From Pseudomonadota bacterium (GTDB taxonomy: Bacteria > Pseudomonadota > Gammaproteobacteria > Burkholderiales > Burkholderiaceae_C), in assembly GCA_021819435.1 (NCBI GenBank), contig JAKARB010000013.1:1-64000 (forward strand): a stretch of DNA of 64,000 nt, given 5' to 3'. The notes under the pieces are model-generated. The model did no database searches, had not been told where the DNA came from, and worked only from the letters and a program-made list of their open reading frames with translations. The position numbers and the translations under genes were made by a program. Numbering within the stretch: the first letter of the stretch is position 1; the number at the start of each line of letters is the position of its first letter. Of this stretch, positions 56,271 through 64,000 are shown in pieces.

Positions 56271-58671
56271 CGCCGGGTGGCTCGGTGGCCCGTGCCGAGC
56301 GGGCCATGCCTTGCGCCAGCAAGGCGCGCAGCTCTTGCGCTCGGAAGGGTTTGTGCAGCACAGGCAGGCCGCTGGATGCCAGCTCCGCGATCTGCTGGGG
56401 CGAGGTGTCTCCCGTGATGATGAGTGCCGGCAGGTCGGGCTGATGCTGGCGCAGGTGCCTGATGACATCGCGTCCATTGCCATCGGGCAGGCGGTGATCT
56501 GACACCACCATGTCCCACTGCTGGTGCGCTTGCTCGCGCACCCAGCGCAGGCTGTGGCCAGCCACGGCATCGATTCCCCAGTCGCGCAGCCACAGCACGA
56601 GGCTTTCGCCGAGCGCCTCGTCGTCTTCGATCACCAGCACGCGGCGGCCATCGAGCCGGACTGGCTCGGTTTCGGGCAAGGGCGGCGGCGCGGCGGGCTC
56701 GCTGACCAGGCTGGCCTCGTTGGCCGAAGGCAGGCTCACCGAGAAGCACGAGCCGCGTCCGACCCGGGACTGCACGCGCAGCGGGTGTTGCAGCAGCAGC
56801 GATGCACGCTGGACGATGGCCAGGCCCAGACCGAGGCCCTGTGAACGTTCGCGGCCTGGGTTGCCAAGCTGAACGAAGGCTTCGAAGATGCGCGGTTGGT
56901 CTTCGGGGCGGATGCCCGGGCCGGTGTCCCACACCTGCACCTCCCAAGGCCCGGTCGGCCCGCCACGGCGGCGCACCGCCACCAGCACGCCGCCTTGTTG
57001 CGTGTGGCGGATGGCGTTGCCCACGAGGTTGCGCAGCACCTGTTCCAGCAGCACCGGGTCCGTCCAGGCGATGGCGGTGGTGCGGCGCACGCGCAGGCGC
57101 AGGCCCTTGTGCCGCGCGGCTTCGGCTTCGTGCGAGGCCACGGCTTCCAGCAGGGCCTGAAGCTGCACGCGTTCGCGCTGGACTTCGACGGTGCCCGAGT
57201 CCAGCCGGGACAGGTCGAGCAGGCCCTTGAGCAGGCTCTCCATCGAGCGCACCGCGCGGGTCAGGCGGTCAGCCAGGCTGCGCACCGTTGGGTCGGTCAC
57301 CTGCACGCGCAGCAGGTCGGTGATCAGGCCGATGGCGGCCACTGGCTGGCGCAGATCGTGGCTGGCGGAGGCCAGGAAGTGGCTCTTGGCGGCGTTGGCG
57401 GCGGCCAGCTCGCGCGTGCGTTCGGCCACCTTTTGCTCAAGCTGCTGGTTGGCTTGCTCGATGTCGTTGAAGGCCTGGACGACGCGTTGCACCACCATCA
57501 GCACGAAGGACGGTGAGGCCAGAGGGATCATCCAGCTCATCCAGTGGTTGAAGTCGACCTGGCTGATGACGCGCCCGAAGATGAAGTCGTGCACGCCCGC
57601 CACAAGCAAGGCAGCCCAGCCGACGGCCAGCCCCGCATGCATCGACGACCGCAGGCCCTCGCGCCTCACCCACTGGCCCATCAGCCAGATCGAGGGCGGC
57701 AGGGTGAGGATCAGCGCGCCCTGCAGCAAACCCCGCGTGAAGCGCAAATCGGGGTCAAAGGGCAGGGCCAGCAGACCGAGCAGCGGAAAGGCGATCAAGA
57801 CGGCCCACAGGGCCCGGCTGAACCAGCGCAGCTGCCGTTCCACCAGCGCCATGACGAACCAGCCTTGCAGGCAGGCGGTGAGCACGTGGGCCAGGAAGTA
57901 CAGCCACGACTCCGCACCGACCGACAAGCCCAGGTCTTCTGTGATGAAGTAGCGGCAGTTGCGCAAGGCCCCGACCAGCACCATCAGGCCGAAGAGGCCC
58001 GCCGCCTCTTCCTGCCGGCGCATCCACCACAGCATCACCACGAACAGCGAAAAGGCGATCCAGATCAGGTTGAGCACGACCAGGGCATCGCGGGTGAGGA
58101 AGCGCACCAACAAGTGATCGTGCTGGAGCTCGGCCTTGGGCGCCAGCGCAGCGGGCGACATGCCGCCTTGTTGCGCAGCCTGGATTTCGATCTCCAGCGA
58201 ATTGACCCCCGGCTTGAGCAGCCGACCGGGCACGTCGATGAGCGAGGGCGTGGGCAAACCCAGCCAGCCGGGCCTGGGCAGGGTGCTGTGCAGCACCTCG
58301 CCGTTGAGCCACATGCTGTGCACGCAGTTCAGGTAGTCGATGCGCAGCGCCCAGGGCGCACGCCTGGCGTTTTGCACCACCCCTTCGCTGACTTCGAACT
58401 CGAGCCGATAGCGGCCGACGCCGGCAGCATTCAGCCCGTCGGGCTTCCAGCTGTCAGGCAGGCTCACGGTTTGCGGCCGGTCGGCGAGCACCGTGCCGCT
58501 GACGTCTCGCACCCACAGGCGCTGAGCCGACAGCCAGTGAACGCCCTTGGCATCGACGGGCGGCGGTGGTTGCAGCCAGAAAAAAACGAGCAACGCCAGC
58601 GCCAGCAGCCACAGCCCCCCAACCCAACTCTGGGGTAGCGAGCGCACGAGGGTGGGCAGCGTGGTCTTCAT
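56248..58671 (-). CDS. Hybrid histidine kinase with 7TM sensor (7TMR-DISM-like) and receiver domain
   Basis: An 807-residue inner-membrane sensor. After one N-terminal helix comes a periplasmic beta-rich domain (about 40-190: [40 protein letters not shown]). About seven helices (about 205-395) follow, as in 7TMR-DISM sensors, then a short coiled coil. The H-box is [19 protein letters not shown] with His near 437; the ATPase domain has [26 protein letters not shown] and [13 protein letters not shown]-terminal receiver holds the Asp near 724 ([14 protein letters not shown]). Start ATG 58671. Its convergent neighbour is the likely cognate regulator. Confidence 0.88.
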   Translation of the reverse strand: MKTTLPTLVRSLPQSWVGGLWLLALALLVFFWLQPPPPVDAKGVHWLSAQRLWVRDVSGTVLADRPQTVSLPDSWKPDGLNAAGVGRYRLEFEVSEGVVQNARRAPWALRIDYLNCVHSMWLNGEVLHSTLPRPGWLGLPTPSLIDVPGRLLKPGVNSLEIEIQAAQQGGMSPAALAPKAELQHDHLLVRFLTRDALVVLNLIWIAFSLFVVMLWWMRRQEEAAGLFGLMVLVGALRNCRYFITEDLGLSVGAESWLYFLAHVLTACLQGWFVMALVERQLRWFSRALWAVLIAFPLLGLLALPFDPDLRFTRGLLQGALILTLPPSIWLMGQWVRREGLRSSMHAGLAVGWAALLVAGVHDFIFGRVISQVDFNHWMSWMIPLASPSFVLMVVQRVVQAFNDIEQANQQLEQKVAERTRELAAANAAKSHFLASASHDLRQPVAAIGLITDLLRVQVTDPTVRSLADRLTRAVRSMESLLKGLLDLSRLDSGTVEVQRERVQLQALLEAVASHEAEAARHKGLRLRVRRTTAIAWTDPVLLEQVLRNLVGNAIRHTQQGGVLVAVRRRGGPTGPWEVQVWDTGPGIRPEDQPRIFEAFVQLGNPGRERSQGLGLGLAIVQRASLLLQHPLRVQSRVGRGSCFSVSLPSANEASLVSEPAAPPPLPETEPVRLDGRRVLVIEDDEALGESLVLWLRDWGIDAVAGHSLRWVREQAHQQWDMVVSDHRLPDGNGRDVIRHLRQHQPDLPALIITGDTSPQQIAELASSGLPVLHKPFRAQELRALLAQGMARSARATEPPGVSPCEPG

Positions 58672-58847
58672 GGTGCGCCATTGTGCGCACATCGGGGCGC
58701 CTTGGCCGCAGCCTGCGGATCTTCCCGATGGGTGTGGACAGGATGCGGTGATATGAATGGGCCTGGGCCCCTTGTTCCGGTGTTCAAAGCCAGGCACGTT
58801 TGCTGCAATGGTGAAACGCAGGGGCTGGCTTGATCTGGAGGTCTGAC

Positions 58848-59879
58848 ATGAGTGGTTGCACCGATCTCGTCCCGGTTTGCCGGGAAACCGCCGAAGGCAA
58901 ATGGGAATCGCACCATCGCGGGCGCATCCCGATCGCGCACATGCGCCATGTCTACCGGCTCGACGAGGTCGAGCGGCGGCTGAGCAAGCTGCCCGCGCGC
59001 GACCACGAATCCTTGCGCGCCACCTACGAGCGCATGCTCGAAAAGGGCCCCGAGCGCTTCCAGGTCAAGCCCTCGGGCCTGCCCGCGATGGACCACCTCT
59101 ACGACGAATTGCCCAATTTCCACGAGGTGCTCGACGACCTCAAGCGCCAGCTCGCGCTGTGCAGCGACAGCCGCGACGCGCTCGAGCTCACGCCCATGTT
59201 GCTGCTCGGCCCCCCCGGCGTCGGCAAGACCCACTTCGCGCGCGAGGTGGCGCAACTGCTGGGCACGGGCATGGGCTTCATCTCGATGAGCTCGATGACC
59301 GCCGGCTGGGTGCTCTCGGGCGCCAGCTCGCAATGGAAGGGCGCCCGCCCCGGCAAGGTCTTCGAGACCCTGGTCGACGGCCAGTACGCCAACCCTGTGA
59401 TGGTGGTCGACGAGATCGACAAGTCCGGCGGCGAGCACGCCTACGACCCGCTGGGCTCTCTCTACAGCCTGCTCGAACACGACACGGCCGGCAGCTTCAC
59501 CGACGAGTTCGCCGAGGTCGCCATCGACGCCAGCCAGGTGATCTGGGTGGCCACGGCCAACGACATCCGATCCATCCCCGACCCCATCCTCAACCGCGTC
59601 AACGTCTTCGAGATCGAGGCGCCCGACGAAGAGGCCGCGCGCAAGATCGCCGCCAAGCTCTACCGCAGCATCCGCGCCGACCACGACTGGGGCCAGCGCT
59701 TCGACCCCGAGCTGTCCGAGGGCGTGCTGGGTGCCATGGCCAAGCTCGCCCCCCGCGAGATGCGCCGCGCGCTGATGACCGCCTTCGGCAACGCCAAGCT
59801 TGACGGCCGCTTCACGCTGGAAGAGCGCGACCTACCCGAGGGCGGGCCACGGCGCTCGCCGATCGGTTTCGTGCAATGA
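58848..59879 (+). CDS. Stand-alone AAA+ ATPase (Lon-like ATPase domain, no protease)
   Basis: A 343-residue ATPase. Walker A is LLGPPGVGKTHFAREVAQLL, Walker B is VMVVDEIDKSGG, and sensor 1 lies in IWVATANDIRSIPDPILNRV; the alpha-helical lid with LAPREMRRALMTAFGNAKLD follows. The AAA+ core resembles Lon, but there is no N-terminal Lon substrate domain and no Ser-Lys protease domain. Start ATG 58848 after CTGGAGG. It heads a three-gene unit with a 5'-nucleotidase and a small protein; the link between their functions is unknown. Confidence 0.85.
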   Translation: MSGCTDLVPVCRETAEGKWESHHRGRIPIAHMRHVYRLDEVERRLSKLPARDHESLRATYERMLEKGPERFQVKPSGLPAMDHLYDELPNFHEVLDDLKRQLALCSDSRDALELTPMLLLGPPGVGKTHFAREVAQLLGTGMGFISMSSMTAGWVLSGASSQWKGARPGKVFETLVDGQYANPVMVVDEIDKSGGEHAYDPLGSLYSLLEHDTAGSFTDEFAEVAIDASQVIWVATANDIRSIPDPILNRVNVFEIEAPDEEAARKIAAKLYRSIRADHDWGQRFDPELSEGVLGAMAKLAPREMRRALMTAFGNAKLDGRFTLEERDLPEGGPRRSPIGFVQ

Positions 59880-59912
59880 GGGCGAGGCGCGGGCATCGGC
59901 GATACTGAAGCC

Positions 59913-60839
59913 ATGCCTGCCAGCCTCGACGGCCGCCTGGTGGTGGCCATTTCCTCCCGCGCGCTCTTCGACTTCGAAGAAGAGAACCGCCTGTTCGAAG
60001 GCGCGGACGACCGCGCCTACATGGACCTGCAGCTCGACCGCATCGAGGTGCCCGCCAAACCCGGCGTGGCCTTCTCGCTGGTGCACAAGCTGCTGGCCTT
60101 CAACACCCCGGGCGCGCCGGCGGACGCGCGCGTGGAGGTCGTCATCCTTTCACGCAACGACCCGGCCTCGGGCCTGCGCGTGTTCCGCTCGGTGTCGCAC
60201 CACGGGCTGGAGATCGAGCGCGGCGTGTTCACACGCGGGCGCAGCCCCTGGCGCTACCTCCGGCCGCTGCGGGCGCACCTTTTTCTCTCCGCCAACGAGG
60301 CCGACGTGCGCCAGGCCCTGGCCGCCGGCGTGCCCGCCGCGCGCGTGCTGCCCCATGCCGCTCGCGCGGGCGACGCCCACCCCGACGAGGTCCGCATTGC
60401 CTTCGACGGCGACGCCGTGCTGTTCTCCGACGAGGCCGAACGCGTCTTCCAGCAGTCCGGCCTTAACGCCTTCCAGGACCACGAGGTCAGCCGCGCGCGC
60501 AAGCCCCTGCCCGACGGTCCCTTCCGCCCCTTGCTGCAAGCCCTGCACGACCTGCGCCGAGCCATCGAACAGCCGGGCGCTTCGTCCATGCGCATCCGCA
60601 CCGCGCTGGTCACGGCACGCGGCGCCCCGGCGCACGAGCGCGCCATCCGCACGCTGATGGATTGGGGCATCGAGGTCGACGAAGCCATGTTCCTGGGCGG
60701 CCTGCCCAAAGGCGAGTTCCTGCGCGAGTTCGAACCCGACTTCTTCTTCGACGACCAGACCGGCCATGTCGACAACGCCGCACCGCACGTGCCGGCGGGA
60801 CACGTGGCCGCTGGTGTCGCCAACGGAGTGACGACATGA
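59913..60839 (+). CDS. Cytosolic 5'-nucleotidase family protein
   Basis: A 308-residue protein of the 5'-nucleotidase family (HAD superfamily) that hydrolyses nucleoside monophosphates. Recognised segments: LVVAISSRALFDFEEENRLF, LSRNDPASGLRVFRSVSHHG, LSANEADVRQALAAGVPAAR, EVRIAFDGDAVLFSDEAERV and FLGGLPKGEFLREFEPDFFF. It is 33 bp after the AAA+ gene and overlaps the next gene (ATGA). Confidence 0.85.
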   Translation: MPASLDGRLVVAISSRALFDFEEENRLFEGADDRAYMDLQLDRIEVPAKPGVAFSLVHKLLAFNTPGAPADARVEVVILSRNDPASGLRVFRSVSHHGLEIERGVFTRGRSPWRYLRPLRAHLFLSANEADVRQALAAGVPAARVLPHAARAGDAHPDEVRIAFDGDAVLFSDEAERVFQQSGLNAFQDHEVSRARKPLPDGPFRPLLQALHDLRRAIEQPGASSMRIRTALVTARGAPAHERAIRTLMDWGIEVDEAMFLGGLPKGEFLREFEPDFFFDDQTGHVDNAAPHVPAGHVAAGVANGVTT

Positions 60840-61177
60840 GCGACGACCTCGGCGACTTCTTCGCACCGCCGCCCTTCAAGCCCGACGAGGCCCTGGTGCA
60901 ACTGCGCCGCCAGCTCAAGGACCTGAAGTTGCAGGAACAACCTGGCGGCACCCCTCACCGCTTTGCGCTGCCAGGCCAGCGGGGCGTCGTGGTGGCCGAG
61001 TTGCAGGTGGCGAGCAGCACGGCCGATGGGGCCAAGCCGGCCATCGCCGCAGCCGTCGTCAAGCGGCCGCTTCAGCGCCCCGAGTGGGTGCGCCAGCAGC
61101 TCGACAGCCGCGACGCCGTGCGCAAGTGGCTGGACAACCTCAAGCGCCAGCTCGCCATCTGGACGGACGAAGACTGA
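60836..61177 (+). CDS. Conserved small hypothetical protein
   Basis: A 113-residue, charged, soluble protein (DDLGDFFAPPPFKPDEALVQ; C-terminal RDAVRKWLDNLKRQLAIWTD). No family recognised. It is coupled by ATGA to the 5'-nucleotidase gene, so it probably works with it or with the AAA+ ATPase. Good coding character and intact context make it a real gene. Confidence 0.7.
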   Translation: MSDDLGDFFAPPPFKPDEALVQLRRQLKDLKLQEQPGGTPHRFALPGQRGVVVAELQVASSTADGAKPAIAAAVVKRPLQRPEWVRQQLDSRDAVRKWLDNLKRQLAIWTDED

Positions 61178-61190
61178 GGACGCTTCGCGC

Positions 61191-61823
61191 TCAGCCCGCC
61201 TTCGCTTCCTTTTGCATCTTGGCCCGAAACAGGTCGCGGATGCTGACTTCGCGCGGGCCGGGGATGAGCTCGAAGCTTTCACCCGCAGCGATCGTGCCCG
61301 GCACGCGCACCGCCAGGTAGAAGCCGCAGAAGCCCGATTGCGCCATCATCTTGATCGCGTGCTTGAAGCCCAGCTTGGCTTCGAGCTTGAAGCAGGGACG
61401 GCGAGGCTCGCTGATGGCCAGCGTGCAATCCGGGAAGCGCAGCAGGTCGCCGATGTGCGCCTCGTCTTCGAGCAAGCCCGACAGCGTCAGGTTCTCGCCA
61501 AGCGAACCATGGGGCAGCGCCTCGCCCCAGGCCTGCACGCCGGCTTGCGCGCGCACCGTTTGCCAAAACGCATGGTGCTCGACCGGGTAAGCGTAGACCG
61601 CTTTGCTCAGCCCGCCGTGCACGCTCAGGTCAGCCTGCTCGTCGCCGGCCAGGCCGAGCGGCTTGACCTCGATGCGCGTCGGGGCCGCTTGGGTGCTCAC
61701 CGGTTGCTTGCCGATGGCGGTGAGAATGCGCCGCCCCTGGATCTCGACATGGCTGGCCTGAGCCACGTTGATGGACAGCAGGCGTCGATCGGGGAGAGGG
61801 GGATGGGGGGCGGCGGTGCTCAT
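61191..61823 (-). CDS. MOSC-domain protein (YiiM-like)
   Basis: A 210-residue protein with a MOSC domain, a fold used in molybdenum-cofactor sulfuration and in YiiM-type reductases. The conserved Cys lies in ISEPRRPCFKLEAKLG; the preceding HGSLGENLTLSGL and DLSVHGGLSKAVYAYPVEHH are family hallmarks. The position next to mod genes fits a role in molybdenum metabolism, though it is on its own transcript (117-bp gap). Confidence 0.88.
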   Translation of the reverse strand: MSTAAPHPPLPDRRLLSINVAQASHVEIQGRRILTAIGKQPVSTQAAPTRIEVKPLGLAGDEQADLSVHGGLSKAVYAYPVEHHAFWQTVRAQAGVQAWGEALPHGSLGENLTLSGLLEDEAHIGDLLRFPDCTLAISEPRRPCFKLEAKLGFKHAIKMMAQSGFCGFYLAVRVPGTIAAGESFELIPGPREVSIRDLFRAKMQKEAKAG

Positions 61824-61883
61824 GGGCGGAGACGATAACCCAGCCGCAAAGCCCCTGGTGGGGCCCGTGGCGGTGATGCGCGC

Positions 61884-61910
61884 CTCGGGCGTCTCGGGCG
61901 TCTCGGGCGC
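61884..61910. repeat. Three tandem copies of a 9-bp unit
   Basis: CTCGGGCGT, CTCGGGCGT and CTCGGGCGC follow one another in the gap between the MOSC and modC-like genes. Probably slippage-derived; no function is evident. Confidence 0.6.
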
Positions 61911-61940
61911 GAGTCGCCATGCCCCGCGCCGCCGCGCCGC

Positions 61941-63128
61941 TCAACCTCGCTTCGATGATGTCCAGGGCAGCGGTGTCACCTGCGCCGCCATCGCGTTGAA
62001 ACCCACCACGCAGGGCTCGCTGGGTTGCCAGTTCATCTGCTGGATGGCTTGGCGCGTGACCAAGGCCCAGATCTGCGCGCCGGCCTTGAGCTCCAACCGC
62101 TCGTCCAATTCACGTGCGAGCTCCACCCCCACGGCGCCATAGGTGCCATTCTGGCCGGCCAGCATCACCTGGGTGATGCGCCCGCGCAGCACGTTGGTGT
62201 TGCTGCTGTCACTGGGCACCTCGCGGTGCAGGCTCACGTCGCGGGCGCGCACCTTCAGGCGCACGCGTGTGCCCACCGGGTGCAGCGTCGCGGGCACCGT
62301 CACGCATTGCCCGCAGATGTCAACCTCGCTGACCACCCACTCGATGTCGTGCCGCGTGACCGCGCCTTCCAGGATGCTGCCTGCGTGGAAGCCCTCCAGG
62401 AAAGTCGAGAGCGACACGTCCGACAGCACCTGGGCAATGGGGCCGGCGCCCGCCATGCGGCCATCGTGCAGGATGACCACGTCATCGGCCATGCGCACCA
62501 CTTCTTCCATGCGCGGCGTGGTCATCAGCACGGGCAGGTGGAATCGGTGCGCCACCTGGGCCAGCAGCTCCAGCAGCTCCGGTCGCTCGGGGTCGGGCAC
62601 GCGGCCAAGCGGGTCGTCCATCAGCATGCCCTGCGGGTCGGCGGCCAGGGCCCGGCCGAGCGCTGCGCGCACACGCTGCACCGCATTGAGCTCGTGGGGG
62701 CGTCGGTCCATCATGGCGCTGAGGTCCAGCCATTTGACCAAGGAAGGCACATCGAGCCCGGGGCCGACTTTCATGCGTGAGCCGAGGGCCCGGGCCCCAT
62801 AGGCCAGGTTGCGCTCGATCGTCAGGTGCGGGAAGAGGTGGGCGTCGGCATCGAGCCAGCCCAGGCGCCGGTGATGGGCTGGCACGTTCAAACCACGGCG
62901 CGACTCGAACAGGGCGTCGGCGCCCAGGGCCACGCGTCCCGCGATCACCGGCCGCAGGCCAGCCACGCCTTCGAGGATGGCGCGCTGGCCGTTCTCGACC
63001 CGGCCGACCAGCGCGCTGACGCGACCTGGCAAGGCACGCAACTGCGCCTGCACCTCGAGGCCGGGTTGGCGCACGTGCAGATCGACGCTCAAGCTGCGCG
63101 GCAGGCGCGAAGAGCCGTTGTTGCTCAT
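61941..63128 (-). CDS. ModC-like molybdate transporter subunit lacking ATPase motifs
   Basis: A 395-residue protein with the overall layout of ModC (ABC ATPase domain, then MOP/TOBE-type molybdate-binding domains: NVLRGRITQVMLAGQNG, VTRQAIQQMN). Every catalytic motif is altered. Walker A is VGRVENGQRA (no Lys), the Q-loop Gln is missing in WLDADAHLFPHLT, the signature is LNAVQRVRAAL rather than LSGGE, Walker B is LMDDPL, and the switch region is MTTPRMEEV without His. The frame is intact and coupled to modB by ATGA. It may be a non-hydrolysing partner or regulator. Start ATG 63128. Confidence 0.75.
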   Translation of the reverse strand: MSNNGSSRLPRSLSVDLHVRQPGLEVQAQLRALPGRVSALVGRVENGQRAILEGVAGLRPVIAGRVALGADALFESRRGLNVPAHHRRLGWLDADAHLFPHLTIERNLAYGARALGSRMKVGPGLDVPSLVKWLDLSAMMDRRPHELNAVQRVRAALGRALAADPQGMLMDDPLGRVPDPERPELLELLAQVAHRFHLPVLMTTPRMEEVVRMADDVVILHDGRMAGAGPIAQVLSDVSLSTFLEGFHAGSILEGAVTRHDIEWVVSEVDICGQCVTVPATLHPVGTRVRLKVRARDVSLHREVPSDSSNTNVLRGRITQVMLAGQNGTYGAVGVELARELDERLELKAGAQIWALVTRQAIQQMNWQPSEPCVVGFNAMAAQVTPLPWTSSKRG

Positions 63129-63859
63129 GGGCGCTCCGTTCGCCAGTCCATGCGGGCGCTGCCTTGCCAGCGGTGCTGCCACTGCCAGCGCAGCACCTCA
63201 CTGAGCAGGATGGCGATGGCGGCCACCCCGAGTGAAAGGGCCGCCAGCTCCCAGGCCAGTGCCTTGGGCCGCCCAGGGGCGGCGAGCGCCTGCCACAGCG
63301 CCAGTGGCACCGTCGGGTCTTCGGTGAGTGCGGTGCCGCCTGCCTGCCCGGCGGCCAACACCAGCACCGCGCCCGATTCGCCCCAGGCGGCCGCGAAGCC
63401 CAGCGCCATCGCCGAGCCGATGGCGGGCAGGGTCAGCGGCAGGGCCACGGTGCGCCATGCGTACCAGTTGTTGGCGCCCAGCGTGCGGGCCACGGGCAGC
63501 AGCATCGGGTCGTGCGCTTCGAAAACTGGGCGCAGCATGCGCGCCATCAGTGGCACCGTCATGATGCAGGCAGCCAGCACCGCGCCCGTGGGATAGAGCG
63601 CCACGGCCCAGCCCACGTCCTGGCGCAGCCAGCGGCCCAGCGCGCCTTGCTCACCCAGGGCCGTCATCAACCAGAACCCGATGACCGCAGGTGGCAGGCC
63701 CAGCGGCAGCAGGATGAAGGCGTCCAGCAGCACCTTGCCCCGCCAACGCATGCGCGCCATCCACCACGCCAGCGTGATCGAAAGAGGCGTGGCGACCAGC
63801 AAGGTGAGGGCGGCCAGTTGCAGACTCATCCAGATTGCGGCGAAAGCGGCGCTCGACAT
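63125..63859 (-). CDS. modB: Molybdate ABC transporter permease ModB
   Basis: A 244-residue inner-membrane permease with about five or six helices. The EAA-like cytoplasmic loop is LPVARTLGANNWYAWRTVAL, and the N-terminal helix LQLAALTLLVATPLSITLAW and LLPLGLPPAVIGFWLM match ModB. The stop overlaps the modC-like start (ATGA); the start is 3 bp after the end of the upstream substrate-binding gene. Confidence 0.88.
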   Translation of the reverse strand: MSSAAFAAIWMSLQLAALTLLVATPLSITLAWWMARMRWRGKVLLDAFILLPLGLPPAVIGFWLMTALGEQGALGRWLRQDVGWAVALYPTGAVLAACIMTVPLMARMLRPVFEAHDPMLLPVARTLGANNWYAWRTVALPLTLPAIGSAMALGFAAAWGESGAVLVLAAGQAGGTALTEDPTVPLALWQALAAPGRPKALAWELAALSLGVAAIAILLSEVLRWQWQHRWQGSARMDWRTERP

Positions 63860-63862
63860 CGA

Positions 63863-64000
63863 TCAGCCCTTTGCGTTCTGCCAGCCGGCCGCGCCCCGCA
63901 AGGCGCCCCGGGCCAGCGGCCGGTCCAGCCAGTCGACCAGCAGCCGGCCGCCTGGGTGTTTGGCCCGGAAGGAGCGGGCCACCTCGGCGTACAGAACCAG
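63863..64000 (-). CDS. C-terminal end of a substrate-binding protein (probable ModA), cut by window edge
   Basis: The last 45 codons of a minus-strand gene are visible, reading LVLYAEVARSFRAKHPGGRL and then LVDWLDRPLARGALRGAAGW before the stop at 63863-63865. A [hydrophobic]-VDWL segment followed by a short tail fits the C-terminus of periplasmic molybdate or tungstate binding proteins, and the position directly before modB supports this. The main domain is outside the window. Confidence 0.5.
   Translation of the reverse strand: MVLYAEVARSFRAKHPGGRLLVDWLDRPLARGALRGAAGWQNAKG

Overview
The window is about 64 kb of GC-rich DNA with dense, operon-packed genes. It comes from a Gram-negative betaproteobacterium, most likely a Burkholderiales member of the Comamonadaceae/Sphaerotilaceae type (Aquabacterium-, Leptothrix- or Rubrivivax-like). 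The evidence is the atpIBEFHAGDC order, a complete betaproteobacterial-style type II secretion (T2SS) locus, a PEP-CTERM exported protein, Rep helicase, HemE and IlvA of proteobacterial type, and an IS256-like element at the left edge. The genus is inference; no rRNA or tRNA gene was seen.

Layout, left to right. 1-127: end of an IS256-type insertion sequence. 128-881: no gene, but two large nested palindromic structures. 882-6348: rep, a PcaC-PcaD fusion, the lipoprotein RlpA and an EamA-type permease. 6440-10841: a FadR/GntR regulator with its likely operator, a polar amino-acid/ureide-type ABC importer and an AllA-like ureidoglycolate lyase, forming one operon. 10842-19651: an AT-richer accessory island with a hypothetical ORF, a four-helix membrane protein translationally coupled to a 2450-residue RTX protein, and a terminator. 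19703-23654: hemE, a condensation-type acyltransferase, upp and a ParE/YlcI-like toxin-antitoxin pair. 23707-31157: a hypothetical membrane protein, then a six-gene minus-strand operon (two GNAT-like acyltransferases, a GH3-type amide synthetase, a lipoprotein HlyD-like adaptor, an ABC ATPase and an ABC-2 permease). 31560-39108: the nine-gene ATP synthase operon with a strong promoter and terminator. 39389-43504: a PEP-CTERM protein, an MpaB/Lcp-like oxygenase and ilvA. 43586-55463: the T2SS, with gspC divergent from gspGHIJKLMN-DEF. 55578-58671: a NarL-type response regulator facing a hybrid histidine kinase. 58848-61177: a stand-alone Lon-like AAA+ ATPase, a 5'-nucleotidase and a small protein. 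61191-64000: a MOSC protein and a modA(partial)-modB-modC set in which ModC has lost its ATPase motifs.

The most striking locus is 11662-19568. The RTX protein has an AT-rich helical N-terminal module (about residues 1-263) containing a hydrophobic hairpin. An Asp263-Pro264 junction follows, then a segment closely resembling the calcium-dependent self-processing (clip-and-link) module of neisserial FrpC, then ten RTX/HCBP-related blocks. The upstream gene overlaps it by ATGA and encodes a four-helix membrane protein, the topology known for immunity proteins of pore-forming colicins. I infer a possible RTX-delivered, self-releasing membrane-active effector with its own immunity protein; this is untested. 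Two other items deserve attention: the GH3/GNAT/ABC-exporter operon, which looks like an uncharacterised small-molecule conjugate biosynthesis and export pathway, and the motif-less ModC.
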